DNA of 64,000 nucleotides from CTSoil-075 sp042610375 (GTDB taxonomy: Bacteria; Bacillota; Negativicutes; DSM-13327), in contig NZ_JBGJZL010000004.1 in the NCBI RefSeq assembly GCF_042610375.1, positions 372,001 to 436,000 on the forward strand, in the 5' to 3' direction. A program made the position numbers and the translations under genes. The notes beneath the pieces are model-generated. The model saw nothing but the letters and a program-made list of their open reading frames with translations. It made no database searches and was not told the DNA's origin. Positions 17,880 to 27,270 of the stretch are shown in pieces. Positions within the stretch are counted from its first letter, which is position 1; the number at the start of each line of letters is the position of its first letter.

Positions 17880-18578
17880 TCATATCTCAGTCTTTGGATT
17901 TTTGATGGGAATATATATTCTAGCTATAGACATAGCATCCTCCGATCCATAATAATCTTCCCCATACCTTTCAAAACTATATCCTCCGTTAATTTCATAA
18001 TCGGTATTGTACGCCCAAGTTCCTATAATATATTTATAGGTATCAAGCATGTCTTCTGCCTTGCCCTTATGTTCAAAAACTGCGTAGTACCCAGCGAGGA
18101 TTTCATAGGTTACCATTCCTATAGATACATCATCACAATTCCTAACCTCTGTTCCCACAACCTCAATATATTCTGCATCTTCAGTAAAACCATATAGTCT
18201 ATCACTCTCGTCTACGATTGAAACACCATAAAACACCATAAAACACTTTAGGATTGTAAGGATTTTTAATTTCATTCAATTTGCTAGCCAACTCCGACCA
18301 CAGCTTTGGAATTTGATTATTTCTTATAGAAGTCTTTCCTTGTATTCCGCCAATAAGAACAGGTTTATCCAGATAAACAATCTTAGGCTGAATGCTTACT
18401 TGATAGATTCTATGATATAATCCCCTAATACTTCACCAGTGGCAGCAAAAAAAATTCTGTGGAAATGAAAGTAAGAAATATTTACGTGATTTGCCACATC
18501 TTCCACTTTTATAGATTGTTTTAAATGTTTTTCAATGTATTCCACAGCTTGTTCTAGCGCTTTATGATATAACAGCAA
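17880..18578 (-). pseudogene. Broken AraC regulator with GyrI-like effector domain
   Basis: Read leftward, the first AraC HTH (ALEQAVEYIEKHLKQSIKVE…FHFHRIFFAATGEVLGDYI) is followed directly by sequence leading into the GyrI-like domain (VSIQPKIVYLDKPVLIGG…). About 50 codons covering the second HTH are missing, and the junction is out of frame. Further on, a perfect 10-base tandem duplication (ACCATAAAAC repeated near 18228-18248) shifts the frame again between PKVFYGV and SIVDESDRLYGF. The rest of the GyrI domain is intact to its stop at 17880. It probably once sensed a hydrophobic effector or drug. Confidence 0.85.
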
Positions 18579-18877
18579 AATCTCACCACCAATCAAGAAT
18601 AATGTATCAATAGAGTTAAAATACTGGTTTGTCAAATCGTGCACATTTAAAATGCGTAAGTGATCAATATAGATATAACTGTGGAAGATCTGTTTCAATA
18701 AATATTGATTATATAAGAATAAAAATGATATAATTGGATTTCACAATGACACTCTCCTTTTAGATTAGATAGTTTTGTGTTGTAAGTGAACTCAATTATA
18801 CTAAAAAAGGGATCATTATTTTTTTTTGTATAAAAAGCTCTGCAAGCCTTGATATATAAAGAGAAAATCTAAAAAAC

Positions 18878-18896
18878 AGTATAAAAAAATTATACT
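18878..18896. promoter_or_regulatory. Inverted repeat upstream of radical SAM gene
   Basis: AGTATAA-AAAAA-TTATACT lies 28 bases before the radical SAM start, in the gap facing the broken AraC regulator. It is a plausible operator or a palindromic -10 region. Confidence 0.4.
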
Positions 18897-18923
18897 AACA
18901 GATTAATTAGAGGAGGATACATT

Positions 18924-20048
18924 ATGAAAATTTCAAAGAAAGATGCATTGATATGGTTTGAATTTTTTTCAATGTTGCCTGAAGAAGAGGAACTTATGAT
19001 CAAACAACAAGAAATCATTTACGCCACCTTTGCGCAAATTGAGGCAGCGATCGATCATAGAAATGATACGTTAAAGTCGGAAATTAGAAGTTTAAAAACT
19101 TTGGAGAAGAGAACTTTTTTTGTAGGAAATGAAAGTAAATTCTCAAAAGGCTGTCGTTCTTGTCTGCTAGGCACTGGACTCAGTGCAATTAGGAAAACGA
19201 ACAAATGTAACATAGAGTGTAAGTTCTGTTATAATTATGGAGAACTAGAAGATATTCCTCCGGTTGGCGAAGGTATGTGGGAAATTGGAGGCACAAAATT
19301 TTATGAGAAGGATATTGATTTACTTCTTTCTATCCATCAGAAACCTACTGGCATTTCCTACGTTTATTTGGAGCCATTCATGGAAATTGAAAAATACTAT
19401 TCGATAATAAAGAAATTTAGTGATGCTCAAATTTATCAACATCTATATACAAATGGTACTTTAGCTACGGAAGAGACATTGAAAGCATTAGGTGAAGCCG
19501 GTCTTGACGAGATACGTTTCAACTTGGGTGCTGCCAAATGTTCAGATAAAGTGATTGAAAACATTAGAATAGCAAAAAAATATATTAAAAATGTAGGTAT
19601 TGAAACTCCAATGACTCCTGAGTTTTTCGAAGCTTTTTTTAAGAAAAAGCAAGCAATCTTAGAGACAAAACCCGATTTTATCAATTGTGCAGAATTACAT
19701 TTAAATGAGAATAACATAGACAATTATCATGGGGAAAATATGTATATTTCCAGACATGGCTATATATCTCCAATTTGGAGTAGGGAACTAACTCTGAAAT
19801 TCATGAAAATAGCCGATGAAGATAAGTGGGATTTAGTAGTACACGATTGCTCAAACGATACAAAATTTGCTAGAGATTTAAATTTGAGCAGCAAAGAGGG
19901 TAAGTGGTTCGGAGCCAGTAATTATGCTGGTGAGTTTTCTAGGATGCCATACGAAGTATTTTTACCAATACTGCGTGATGAAAGTTTCAAATTTTTAAGT
20001 GAAGAAGAATTGCCTGACGGTTATAAACCAGGAGAGATGATTTTTTAG
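18924..20048 (+). CDS. Radical SAM enzyme of unknown function
   Basis: A 374-residue protein. The radical-SAM 4Fe-4S motif CxxxCxxC is C95-C99-C102 (CNIECKFCYN), preceded by CRSCLLG at ~78, which may hold another cluster or a metal. A barrel with LEPFMEIEKYYS, HLYTNGTLA and LDEIRFNLG follows, as in AdoMet-dependent radical enzymes of the MoaA/PflA type. The N-terminal ~75 residues are helical and unlike those. The start has AGAGGAGGATACATT upstream. No maturase substrate peptide or partner gene is adjacent, so the substrate is unknown. Confidence 0.85.
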   Translation: MKISKKDALIWFEFFSMLPEEEELMIKQQEIIYATFAQIEAAIDHRNDTLKSEIRSLKTLEKRTFFVGNESKFSKGCRSCLLGTGLSAIRKTNKCNIECKFCYNYGELEDIPPVGEGMWEIGGTKFYEKDIDLLLSIHQKPTGISYVYLEPFMEIEKYYSIIKKFSDAQIYQHLYTNGTLATEETLKALGEAGLDEIRFNLGAAKCSDKVIENIRIAKKYIKNVGIETPMTPEFFEAFFKKKQAILETKPDFINCAELHLNENNIDNYHGENMYISRHGYISPIWSRELTLKFMKIADEDKWDLVVHDCSNDTKFARDLNLSSKEGKWFGASNYAGEFSRMPYEVFLPILRDESFKFLSEEELPDGYKPGEMIF

Positions 20049-20219
20049 AGAGTCTTGTCAATTATGAGTGTTGTATTGCTGCTTGAGACTGAGGTAGTTG
20101 GCGGAGACATTTCGAGAAACACCGTGAATAACTATCAAAGGAATTAATCGATGTTATAAAATGATTGATAAACAGAGATATAAGATCTCGTAGGTTTTTG
20201 TTAATTTTATAAGTATTTT

Positions 20220-20335
20220 TATGTTCGCGTAGACTTCGGTTTGCGCGATTTTTCTATATAGGGGTATCGTGAATAAATACGCGAGACTCATACTTTTATA
20301 CGAAATTAAAGGGGTATTTTGCGAAAAGGTACAAA
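20220..20335 (+). repeat. Dispersed hairpin element, copy 2
   Basis: TTCGCGTAGACTTCGGTTTGCGCGA stem-loop, T-run, GGGGTAT, then a tail containing ATACGAAATTAAAGGGG and GCGAAAAGGTACAA, shared with copy 5. It lies between the radical SAM gene and hsp20. Confidence 0.7.
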
Positions 20336-20471
20336 TGCTAGAAAATCAAAGAAAAAAAATGTTTAAAGGAGGTATTTTAATTCAACTACTTATTAAAAGC
20401 TATAATTATGAAATTTGAGATTTAGAAAAAGTTGATTATATTTATAACTTTGATTATTATATAAATATAAA

Positions 20472-20498
20472 TTAGCACTCATCAATCGAGAGTGCTAA
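20472..20498 (+). promoter_or_regulatory. CIRCE operator (HrcA site)
   Basis: TTAGCACTC-N9-GAGTGCTAA, a perfect match to the CIRCE consensus, 40 bases upstream of hsp20. HrcA repression with release on heat shock is expected. Confidence 0.95.
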
Positions 20499-20537
20499 CA
20501 AAAAAATAAATTAATAAAAAAAGAGGAGGCATTTATT

Positions 20538-21011
20538 ATGTCAAATATTATGAGAAGGGATACTTACAACACACCATCATTGTTTCGCAAGAGTATCAAT
20601 GACATGTTTGACCACTTTTCAGGAACCGGTATATTGTCACCTATTAGCGACTTTGCTAACCACAGTATGAACCTTTTGTCATCATCTATGCCCATTGATG
20701 TGATAGACCAAGGAAAAGAGTATGTGGTAAAAGCTAATCTGCCTGGCATTAATAAAAAGGACATCGATATTCAATTAACTGAAAACGTATTGACAATAAA
20801 AGGTTCCTACTCTCAAAATAATGAAGACAAAGGTGAACGATATCTACTGCAAGAGCGACGCATGGGTACTTTCTCCCGTTCTATTGCTTTTAATGAAAAA
20901 TTAGTACCTGATAAGATCGTTGCAGGTTTTAAAGATGGAATTTTAGAAATTAACATTCCAAAGGCAGAAGTTCAACAGCCAGAATCTATTAAGATCAACA
21001 TAGGTGATTAA
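20538..21011 (+). CDS. hsp20: Small heat-shock protein Hsp20 (alpha-crystallin)
   Basis: A 157-residue ATP-independent holdase. The alpha-crystallin domain covers ~52-150 (MPIDVIDQGKEYVVKANLPG, …GTFSRSIAFNEKLVPDKI, GILEINIPKAE) and a short C-terminal extension follows. It forms large oligomers that hold unfolding proteins for GroEL/DnaK. AAGAGGAGGC precedes the ATG. Control by the CIRCE site just upstream places it in the HrcA regulon; it is monocistronic, with a terminator at 21070. Confidence 0.95.
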   Translation: MSNIMRRDTYNTPSLFRKSINDMFDHFSGTGILSPISDFANHSMNLLSSSMPIDVIDQGKEYVVKANLPGINKKDIDIQLTENVLTIKGSYSQNNEDKGERYLLQERRMGTFSRSIAFNEKLVPDKIVAGFKDGILEINIPKAEVQQPESIKINIGD

Positions 21012-21069
21012 GGTTGTAAGTTTTACATTATGTAAGAAAATATTGTGATGTGTGTTGATAAAATCAACT

Positions 21070-21110
21070 AAGCACCTGCCCAAATGGTAATTGGCGGGTG
21101 CTTTTATTTT
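21070..21110 (+). terminator. Terminator after hsp20
   Basis: AAGCACCTGCC pairs with GGCGGGTGCTT (one G:U), followed by TTATTTT. Confidence 0.85.
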
Positions 21111-21223
21111 GATTATCTGGCTAGAAAGTTAAGCATGTCTGTACTATTCATCTAGACGTTAGTTTAGGTTTTTTTTCGTTAAGGGGAGCCACGAATACAG
21201 AAAACTAGGGAGAAATTTGTTTA

Positions 21224-21258
21224 GAAAAGGGCAGGTTGAAGAAATTCAGTCTGCCCTC
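21224..21258 (-). terminator. Terminator of the IclR gene
   Basis: AGGGCAG and CTGCCCT arms. On the minus strand they are followed by TTTTC. It lies 100 bases past the stop of the IclR-type gene. Confidence 0.55.
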
Positions 21259-21358
21259 TTTGAGGTTGGGTTCTTTAATAAATTTATGGGGATTTTCGTT
21301 TGATGTTCAGGTAAATGCAAAACCTTTAGCTTTGTTAAATCATTGCACAGATTCTTTT

Positions 21359-22108
21359 TTACTTGAAATTAACATTATTGAATTGTCTGCGTGCATATAA
21401 TAACAATTCAGTTACTGAATCAAGCTTTTCTTTAGTCGCTCGGAATTTAGGAATACTAACGCTTAGAGCGGCAATTACATTGCCGTTGGATTCCAAAGGC
21501 ACAGCATAGCAACATAAACCCTTGGAAATTTCTTCATATTCTTTGGCAATATGCTCTTCTCTAATTGTTGATAATTGATGATTTAAAGTATCAAAATCCG
21601 TAATTGTATTCTCTGTATAAGGCATTAAGCCCTTTGGATATAAATTTTTGACTTCTTCAATATCATAGTTGCTTAATAAAGCTTTTCCTAATGCGGTACA
21701 ATATGCGGGAATTCGTTTTCCGACACGAGAGATAATGCGAATATCTAGTCCTATTTCAGGTTCTTCTTTTAAGACGTATAGAACATTGTTTCCTTCGAGA
21801 ATCCCCATTTGGCAAATTTCTTTAATTTCAGTAACGATATCTTTCATGAGGGACTTAACAAATTCAAGCATGTATTCATCTTGAGAATAAGAAGATCCAA
21901 TACAAAAAGTGGAAATTCCTAGTTTGTAGCGAAAAGAATCCTTACCGAGTTGGATGTAATTCCTATCAGTCATTGTTTGCAAGATAGGGTAAAGCGTGCT
22001 CTTGGGAACGGAGATTGCTTTAGATATTTCTGTAAGAGTTAATCCATCTGTATTAACAGATAAAAGATTTAATATATTTAATACTCGCTCTGTAGGTTTG
22101 TGGGACAT
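21359..22108 (-). CDS. IclR-family transcriptional regulator
   Basis: A 249-residue regulator. The winged HTH lies at ~8-60 (LTLTEISKAISVPKSTLYPI) and the GAF-like effector domain at ~75-245 (ALGKALLSNYD, SVSIPKFRATKEK). It is divergent from the dehydratase/permease/aldolase genes, the usual place of a local repressor that responds to the sugar acid or its keto product. It corresponds in position to yjhI in the E. coli yjhFGHI locus. Confidence 0.9.
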   Translation of the reverse strand: MSHKPTERVLNILNLLSVNTDGLTLTEISKAISVPKSTLYPILQTMTDRNYIQLGKDSFRYKLGISTFCIGSSYSQDEYMLEFVKSLMKDIVTEIKEICQMGILEGNNVLYVLKEEPEIGLDIRIISRVGKRIPAYCTALGKALLSNYDIEEVKNLYPKGLMPYTENTITDFDTLNHQLSTIREEHIAKEYEEISKGLCCYAVPLESNGNVIAALSVSIPKFRATKEKLDSVTELLLYARRQFNNVNFK

Positions 22109-22255
22109 AAATACTCCTTATATAAATAAATTCGTGTATCTCTACCATTGTATTGATTTTTAAAAAAAATGTCCACTTAAATATAAATTGTGATTTATTC
22201 CCTAAGTATAATCAGGGTGACGATAAATGAAAAAAAGATGAAAAGTTAAAAAATT

Positions 22256-22340
22256 ATTGCAAATTGTTGCAATGTTGTGTTATTATCTAGTTAATAATTC
22301 TTATAAAAGAATTAGGTTCGTATATAAGAATTATTTATGT
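22256..22340 (+). promoter_or_regulatory. Probable promoter/operator of the sugar-acid operon
   Basis: TTGCAA with TATTAT 18 bases later forms a plausible vegetative promoter. Immediately downstream AATTCTT-ATAA-AAGAATT is a short inverted repeat, and TAAGAATTATT recurs about 25 bases further on. These are candidate IclR sites. Confidence 0.5.
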
Positions 22341-22460
22341 GCATATAATTGTTGTAATTCGATTTGAAATTTATGTATAAAAGGAGTGATTAAGAGATAA
22401 GAAATCCCATCATGTAGGTCATATTTTTTGAATATAAAAATTGTAAGGAGGGAATTGTTT

Positions 22461-24446
22461 ATGTCAATGGAATCAATTTATGATGTAAAAGATGGATCTT
22501 TATATAACACCTACACTCATGCTGAGGGGCCAAAGGGAAAGTTACCTTTTAGTGAAGAGTTTTTAAGAGAATCCCCAAGTGGGCATCTTTTTGGAATGAC
22601 TCTAAACGCTGGTATGGGGTGGAATCCGCAGCGGCTTAATGATGATGATGTGCTTATTTTAAGTACGCAAGGGGGAATTCGTGGTGAAGACGGCAGCACT
22701 ATAGCTGTGGGGTTACATACAGGTCACTTCGAATTAGGCTTGCAGATGCGTGCGGCCGCAGAGGAATTGGCACAGCATGGTGCTTTACCTTATGCAGCAT
22801 ATGTTACGGATCCCTGTGATGGGAGAAGCCAAGGAACTACTGGTATGTTTGACTCATTACCTTACCGTAATGATGCTGCAATCGTGCTGAGACGATTGGC
22901 GCGATCTCTTCCAACAAGAAAAGCAGTAATGGGTATTGCTACTTGTGATAAGGGATTGCCGGCGATGATGATGGCGTTGGCATCAATGCATGATTTTCCG
23001 ACGGTTCTTGTGCCAGGGGGTGCAACGCTTCAACCAGTAAAAGGTGAAGATGCAGGAACGGTTCAGACAATTGGTGTTCGATTTGCTAGTGATGAAATTT
23101 CTTTTGATGAGGCGGCAGAAGTAGGTTGCAGAGCTTGTGCATCTGCTGGTGGTGGGTGTCAATTTTTTGGAACAGCAGGGACTTCTCAAGTAATCGCGGA
23201 AGCACTAGGGCTTGCAATTACACATTCTGCTTTAGCGCCTTCGGGGCAGCCCATTTGGGAAGATATTGCAAGACAGTCTGCTAGAGCTGTGATGGAACTA
23301 AAGGAAAAAGGTATTACAACAAGCCATATCATTACTGATAAGGCAATTGAAAATGCAATGGTTCTCCATGCGGCATTTGGCGGTTCGACAAATTTACTTC
23401 TTCATTTGCCAGCGATTGCTTTTGCAGCAAATTGCAAAGTACCTACAGTAAATGACTGGGCCGCTATTAATAAAAAAGTTCCTCGTTTGGTCAGTGTTAT
23501 GCCAATTGGTCCGGTTAACTATCCAACGGTAAGCGTTTTTTTAGCTGGTGGAGTTCCAGAGGTTATGCTTCGTTTACGGGAACTTGGTTTGCTGCATGAA
23601 GATGTTATGACAGTTACAGGTGATACCTTAGGAGCTAACCTAGATTGGTGGGAAAAATCGGAAAGACGTAAAAAATGTAGAGAGCGCTTAGAAGCATTAG
23701 ATGGAGTAAATCCTGACGATGTAATTATGAATCCTGCCACAGCTAAAGAAAGAGGATTAACGTCTACTGTAACATTTCCTGTTGGAAACATTGCGCCGGA
23801 GGGATCGGTTGTTAAATCTACAGCCATTGATCCAACGGTCATTGATAAAGATGGTGTATTTAGGCACACTGGGAAGGCTAAAGTATTTACATCCGAAAAG
23901 TCAGCAATTAAAGCAATAAAAGATAGAAAAATACAATCTGGCGATATTATGATTGTTATGGGTGGCGGTCCGAAGGGAACGGGTATGGAGGAAACCTATC
24001 AGTTGACTTCAGCATTGAAAAAACTACCTTTTGGCAAACATGTTTCTTTGATTACGGATGCTAGATTTTCTGGTGTTTCTACAGGAGCTTGCTTTGGACA
24101 TGTAGGACCTGAAGCATTAGCTGGCGGACCACTGGGTAAATTGCGCGATGGGGATTTAATAGAGATTATTGTTGATGGAAATCAGTTTGAAGGCTCAATC
24201 AATTTCATCGGAACGGAAGAAAATCAACTTTCCTATGATGAGGCCGCCGAAGTATTGAAACAACGAGAGATACATCTAGGATTGCAACCCAATCCAGATT
24301 TACCTGATGATACTAGATTATGGGCAGAACTTCAGTCGATTAGTGGTGGAATATGGAGAGGCTGTGTCTATGATGTGGATAAAATCATCGAAGTGATTGA
24401 AGCTGGAAAAAAGGTTTTAGCAGATAAGAAAGGGCTTGGTTTCTGA
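22461..24446 (+). CDS. yjhG: YjhG/YagF-type sugar-acid dehydratase (IlvD/EDD family)
   Basis: A 661-residue enzyme of the Fe-S dihydroxy-acid/sugar-acid dehydratase family. ATG 22461 follows AAGGAGGGAATTGTTT. Typical blocks are VTDPCDGRSQGTTGMFDSLP, MGIATCDKGLPAMMMAL, HAAFGGSTNLLLHLPAIA and LITDARFSGVSTG. Cysteines at DPCDG, ATCDKG and RACASAGGGC could bind the cluster. YjhG/YagF enzymes convert D-xylonate (or a related pentonate) to 2-keto-3-deoxy-pentonate. It is the first gene of the unit with the permease and aldolase. Confidence 0.93.
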   Translation: MSMESIYDVKDGSLYNTYTHAEGPKGKLPFSEEFLRESPSGHLFGMTLNAGMGWNPQRLNDDDVLILSTQGGIRGEDGSTIAVGLHTGHFELGLQMRAAAEELAQHGALPYAAYVTDPCDGRSQGTTGMFDSLPYRNDAAIVLRRLARSLPTRKAVMGIATCDKGLPAMMMALASMHDFPTVLVPGGATLQPVKGEDAGTVQTIGVRFASDEISFDEAAEVGCRACASAGGGCQFFGTAGTSQVIAEALGLAITHSALAPSGQPIWEDIARQSARAVMELKEKGITTSHIITDKAIENAMVLHAAFGGSTNLLLHLPAIAFAANCKVPTVNDWAAINKKVPRLVSVMPIGPVNYPTVSVFLAGGVPEVMLRLRELGLLHEDVMTVTGDTLGANLDWWEKSERRKKCRERLEALDGVNPDDVIMNPATAKERGLTSTVTFPVGNIAPEGSVVKSTAIDPTVIDKDGVFRHTGKAKVFTSEKSAIKAIKDRKIQSGDIMIVMGGGPKGTGMEETYQLTSALKKLPFGKHVSLITDARFSGVSTGACFGHVGPEALAGGPLGKLRDGDLIEIIVDGNQFEGSINFIGTEENQLSYDEAAEVLKQREIHLGLQPNPDLPDDTRLWAELQSISGGIWRGCVYDVDKIIEVIEAGKKVLADKKGLGF

Positions 24447-24565
24447 CAAGTCCTCAGACGCCGGCAGAAGTCGTAGTCATTCTTACTTGGCATTAAAAAA
24501 TGTTATATTTTCTGATTCCATAAAAAAAGTAAATAATAGAACTGGTAGCAGTTGGAGGTAAATCT

Positions 24566-25915
24566 ATGCCCTTATTAATTGTAGCAATAGGCGTAATTCT
24601 ATTAATTGTTTTAATTTCTAAACTAAAATTAAATACATTTGTTGCACTCTTGATCGTATCATTTTGTGTAGCACTTACACTAGGGATTCCTATGGGGAAA
24701 GTCGTTTCCACTATCGAAACCGGTATTGGTGGAACGTTGGGACATATTGCGCTCATATTTGGTTTAGGTGCCATGTTAGGTCGACTAGTGGCTGATGCTG
24801 GTGGCGCTCAACGAATTGCAATGACTTTAATTAATAAATTTGGAGAGACAAAAATAGAGTGGGCTGTTGTAATCTCTTCATTTATTGTTGGAATTGCAAT
24901 GTTTTTTGAAGTGGGATTAGTATTGTTGATTCCTATTGTTTTCTCGATTGCAAAAGAAATGAAGGTATCACTATTATCTTTGGGGATTCCAATGCTGGCG
25001 GCATTATTGGCTACGCATAGTTTTCTTCCGCCACATCCAGGTCCTACGGTAATTGCTGGGGAATATGGAGCTGATATCGGGAAAGTCTTGTTATATGGTA
25101 TTATTGTAGCTATCCCCACAGTTTTTTTAGCGGGCCCTATCTTTACTCGACTGGCAAAAAGGATCGTTCCTTCGGCATTTGAGAAAAGAGGAAGCATTGA
25201 TTCTTTGGGTGAACAAAAAGAATTTAATCTCAATGACACGCCAAGTTTTACGATTAGTTTGTTAACGGCCATGTTTCCAGTGATTCTGATGCTGATCGCT
25301 ACTGGTGTAAAAATGCTAGCCGGTAACACTGGCGCTGATACAAGTATTGTATTTCAAGTGATTGCATTTGTTGGAGATCCATCCATAGCAATGTTAATTT
25401 CCTTAGTGATTGCAGTGTATACTATGGGAATTAATAGAAATATTCCTGTAAAAGATATTACTAGATCTTGTTCGTCGGCAGCAGCTTCTATCGGTATGAT
25501 GTTATTGATTATTGGAGGTGGTGGAGCCTTTAAGCAAGTGCTTATTAACGGTGGAGTCGGCAAGTATATAGCAACTATATTTGCTGGAACATCGATGTCT
25601 CCAATTCTTTTAGCATGGATTGTTGCAGCGATATTGCGTATTTCTTTAGGGTCAGCAACTGTTGCGGCAATATCCACAGCTGGTTTAGTTATTCCTATGT
25701 TGGCTCAATATAATGTTAATTTGGCATTAGTCACTCTAGCAACAGGTTGTGGCAGCGCTATTGCATCACATGTTAATGATGCTGGATTTTGGATGGTTAA
25801 GGAATATTTTGGCTTGACTCTGAAAGAAACCTTTGCTACCTGGACATTGTTATCGACAATTACTTCTGTTGTAGGGCTGATATTTATTTTGCTACTTGAT
25901 ACAATACTTAAATAG
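24566..25915 (+). CDS. GntP-family sugar-acid permease
   Basis: A 449-residue membrane protein with about 12 hydrophobic segments. GntP hallmarks are GLGAMLGRLVADAGGAQRIA, FLPPHPGPTVIA and SHVNDAGFWMVKEY. It would import gluconate-like acids with protons. Its position between dehydratase and aldolase suggests it brings in the pentonate they degrade (compare yjhF). A TTGGAGGTAAATCT site precedes the ATG. Confidence 0.93.
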   Translation: MPLLIVAIGVILLIVLISKLKLNTFVALLIVSFCVALTLGIPMGKVVSTIETGIGGTLGHIALIFGLGAMLGRLVADAGGAQRIAMTLINKFGETKIEWAVVISSFIVGIAMFFEVGLVLLIPIVFSIAKEMKVSLLSLGIPMLAALLATHSFLPPHPGPTVIAGEYGADIGKVLLYGIIVAIPTVFLAGPIFTRLAKRIVPSAFEKRGSIDSLGEQKEFNLNDTPSFTISLLTAMFPVILMLIATGVKMLAGNTGADTSIVFQVIAFVGDPSIAMLISLVIAVYTMGINRNIPVKDITRSCSSAAASIGMMLLIIGGGGAFKQVLINGGVGKYIATIFAGTSMSPILLAWIVAAILRISLGSATVAAISTAGLVIPMLAQYNVNLALVTLATGCGSAIASHVNDAGFWMVKEYFGLTLKETFATWTLLSTITSVVGLIFILLLDTILK

Positions 25916-26005
25916 TGATTAGTCGAATAAATAATGTATTTTAAGGGTTTTATTTTGTAACCAACAAGGTAAATTTTAAAGTGTAAAATATAGGGGGTAT
26001 TTAAA

Positions 26006-26902
26006 ATGAATTGTAAATATATTAGTCCGATTTTAACATCTATCAATGCAGATGGTACGGTAGATTATGAAACGATGCATAAGCTATACGATACATTGAT
26101 CGATGCAGGAATTGATGGAATTTTGGTTGGAGGTAGTTCTGGCGAGTTCTATGCCTTTTCCTATGAAGAGATTAAAGAATTTATATTGGATGCCATTTCA
26201 TATATTGGTGATCGCGCAATCGTAATGGCGGGTACTGGACGTATGGTATACCAAGAAACTGTAGATTTATCAAATTTGGCTTTGAAGGCAGGGGCAACGT
26301 CAGTACTTGTAGTAGGTCCATATTATAGTGCCTGCAACCAGGAAGATGTATTTAACTATTATGATAATCTCTTAACAGAGGTAAAAGGACCATTTTATAT
26401 CTATAATTACGAAGATCGTACTGGTTATGATGTAACAGTGGATACCTTTTTACGCCTATTAGCTAAACATGATCATCTAGAGGGCATGAAAGATACCCAT
26501 GCTGTACTTCGGCATACACAAAAGTATATTCAACTCGTAAAATCTAAGTATCCAAATTTCATAGTTTATACTGGATACGATAATAATTGCATTCCAACGG
26601 TTATTTCTGGTGGTGATGGTTGTATTGGTGCCTTATCTAATGTGTATCCATCTCTATGTTCTGAGGTCATAGAATCTCTTCGCACAGAAGATTTGAGCCG
26701 AATTACAAAGGCGCAACGCTTGATTGATGAAAGAATGCGCTTTTACGAAGTATATACACCATTTAATCCTGTGATGAAGTGGGCTCTGGCGGAGCTCGGC
26801 ACGGGTATGCAGGAAAACTGCAAAGCACCATTGACTGCGTTGACTGAAGCTACAAAAGTTTCTTTGTCTAGTTTTGCAGATCAGTTATGGCGTAATAAAT
26901 AG
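26006..26902 (+). CDS. yjhH: DapA-family 2-keto-3-deoxy-sugar-acid aldolase (YagE/YjhH-like)
   Basis: A 298-residue TIM-barrel aldolase. The Schiff-base lysine is K162 (LEGMKDTHA), the catalytic tyrosine lies in YIYNYEDRTG, and the substrate loop is GGSSGEFYAFSYEE. In E. coli YagE/YjhH cleave 2-keto-3-deoxy-gluconate or -xylonate to pyruvate plus an aldehyde. Genomic context with a YjhG-type dehydratase makes this activity much more likely than dihydrodipicolinate synthesis. AGGGGGT precedes the ATG. Confidence 0.9.
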   Translation: MNCKYISPILTSINADGTVDYETMHKLYDTLIDAGIDGILVGGSSGEFYAFSYEEIKEFILDAISYIGDRAIVMAGTGRMVYQETVDLSNLALKAGATSVLVVGPYYSACNQEDVFNYYDNLLTEVKGPFYIYNYEDRTGYDVTVDTFLRLLAKHDHLEGMKDTHAVLRHTQKYIQLVKSKYPNFIVYTGYDNNCIPTVISGGDGCIGALSNVYPSLCSEVIESLRTEDLSRITKAQRLIDERMRFYEVYTPFNPVMKWALAELGTGMQENCKAPLTALTEATKVSLSSFADQLWRNK

Positions 26903-26998
26903 GATATCAATGTATTTTAAATTATATAAAGCGAAATTTAATGTAAAGAGAATAGCTTTATATTAGATGCTAGGAGATCGTTTACTATTCGAACCTTA

Positions 26999-27030
26999 GG
27001 CGGGAATCTTTGGAGATTCCCGCCATTTTC
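26999..27030 (+). terminator. Terminator of the sugar-acid operon
   Basis: GGCGGGAATCT and AGATTCCCGCC hairpin followed by ATTTTC, 97 bases after the aldolase. Confidence 0.85.
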
Positions 27031-27270
27031 ATGTGCCTCAGCTTCAACAGGATTCATATATAAATATACGAAAATGGAAGGAGTTTCATATAAAAGTATG
27101 GAAGAATACATTGAAGTGCTTCCCCGAATTGTATACCGTCTTTTTATTACTGGAGTAGTCGTTATGAAATATAATTAGAAGTAAACTGCAGTGACAAATA
27201 GCACGCGCATTTGGTAATAGAAGTTTTTCATTCAATTTGTTACCATAAAAGGATAGAGGAGGGCGGTTTA

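Noticed and set aside
27074..27178. 34-codon open frame upstream of the Crp/Fnr gene
   Set aside because: It has AAGGAG inside it before an internal ATG, but the spacing (14 bases) is too long and the peptide has no features; probably leader sequence.
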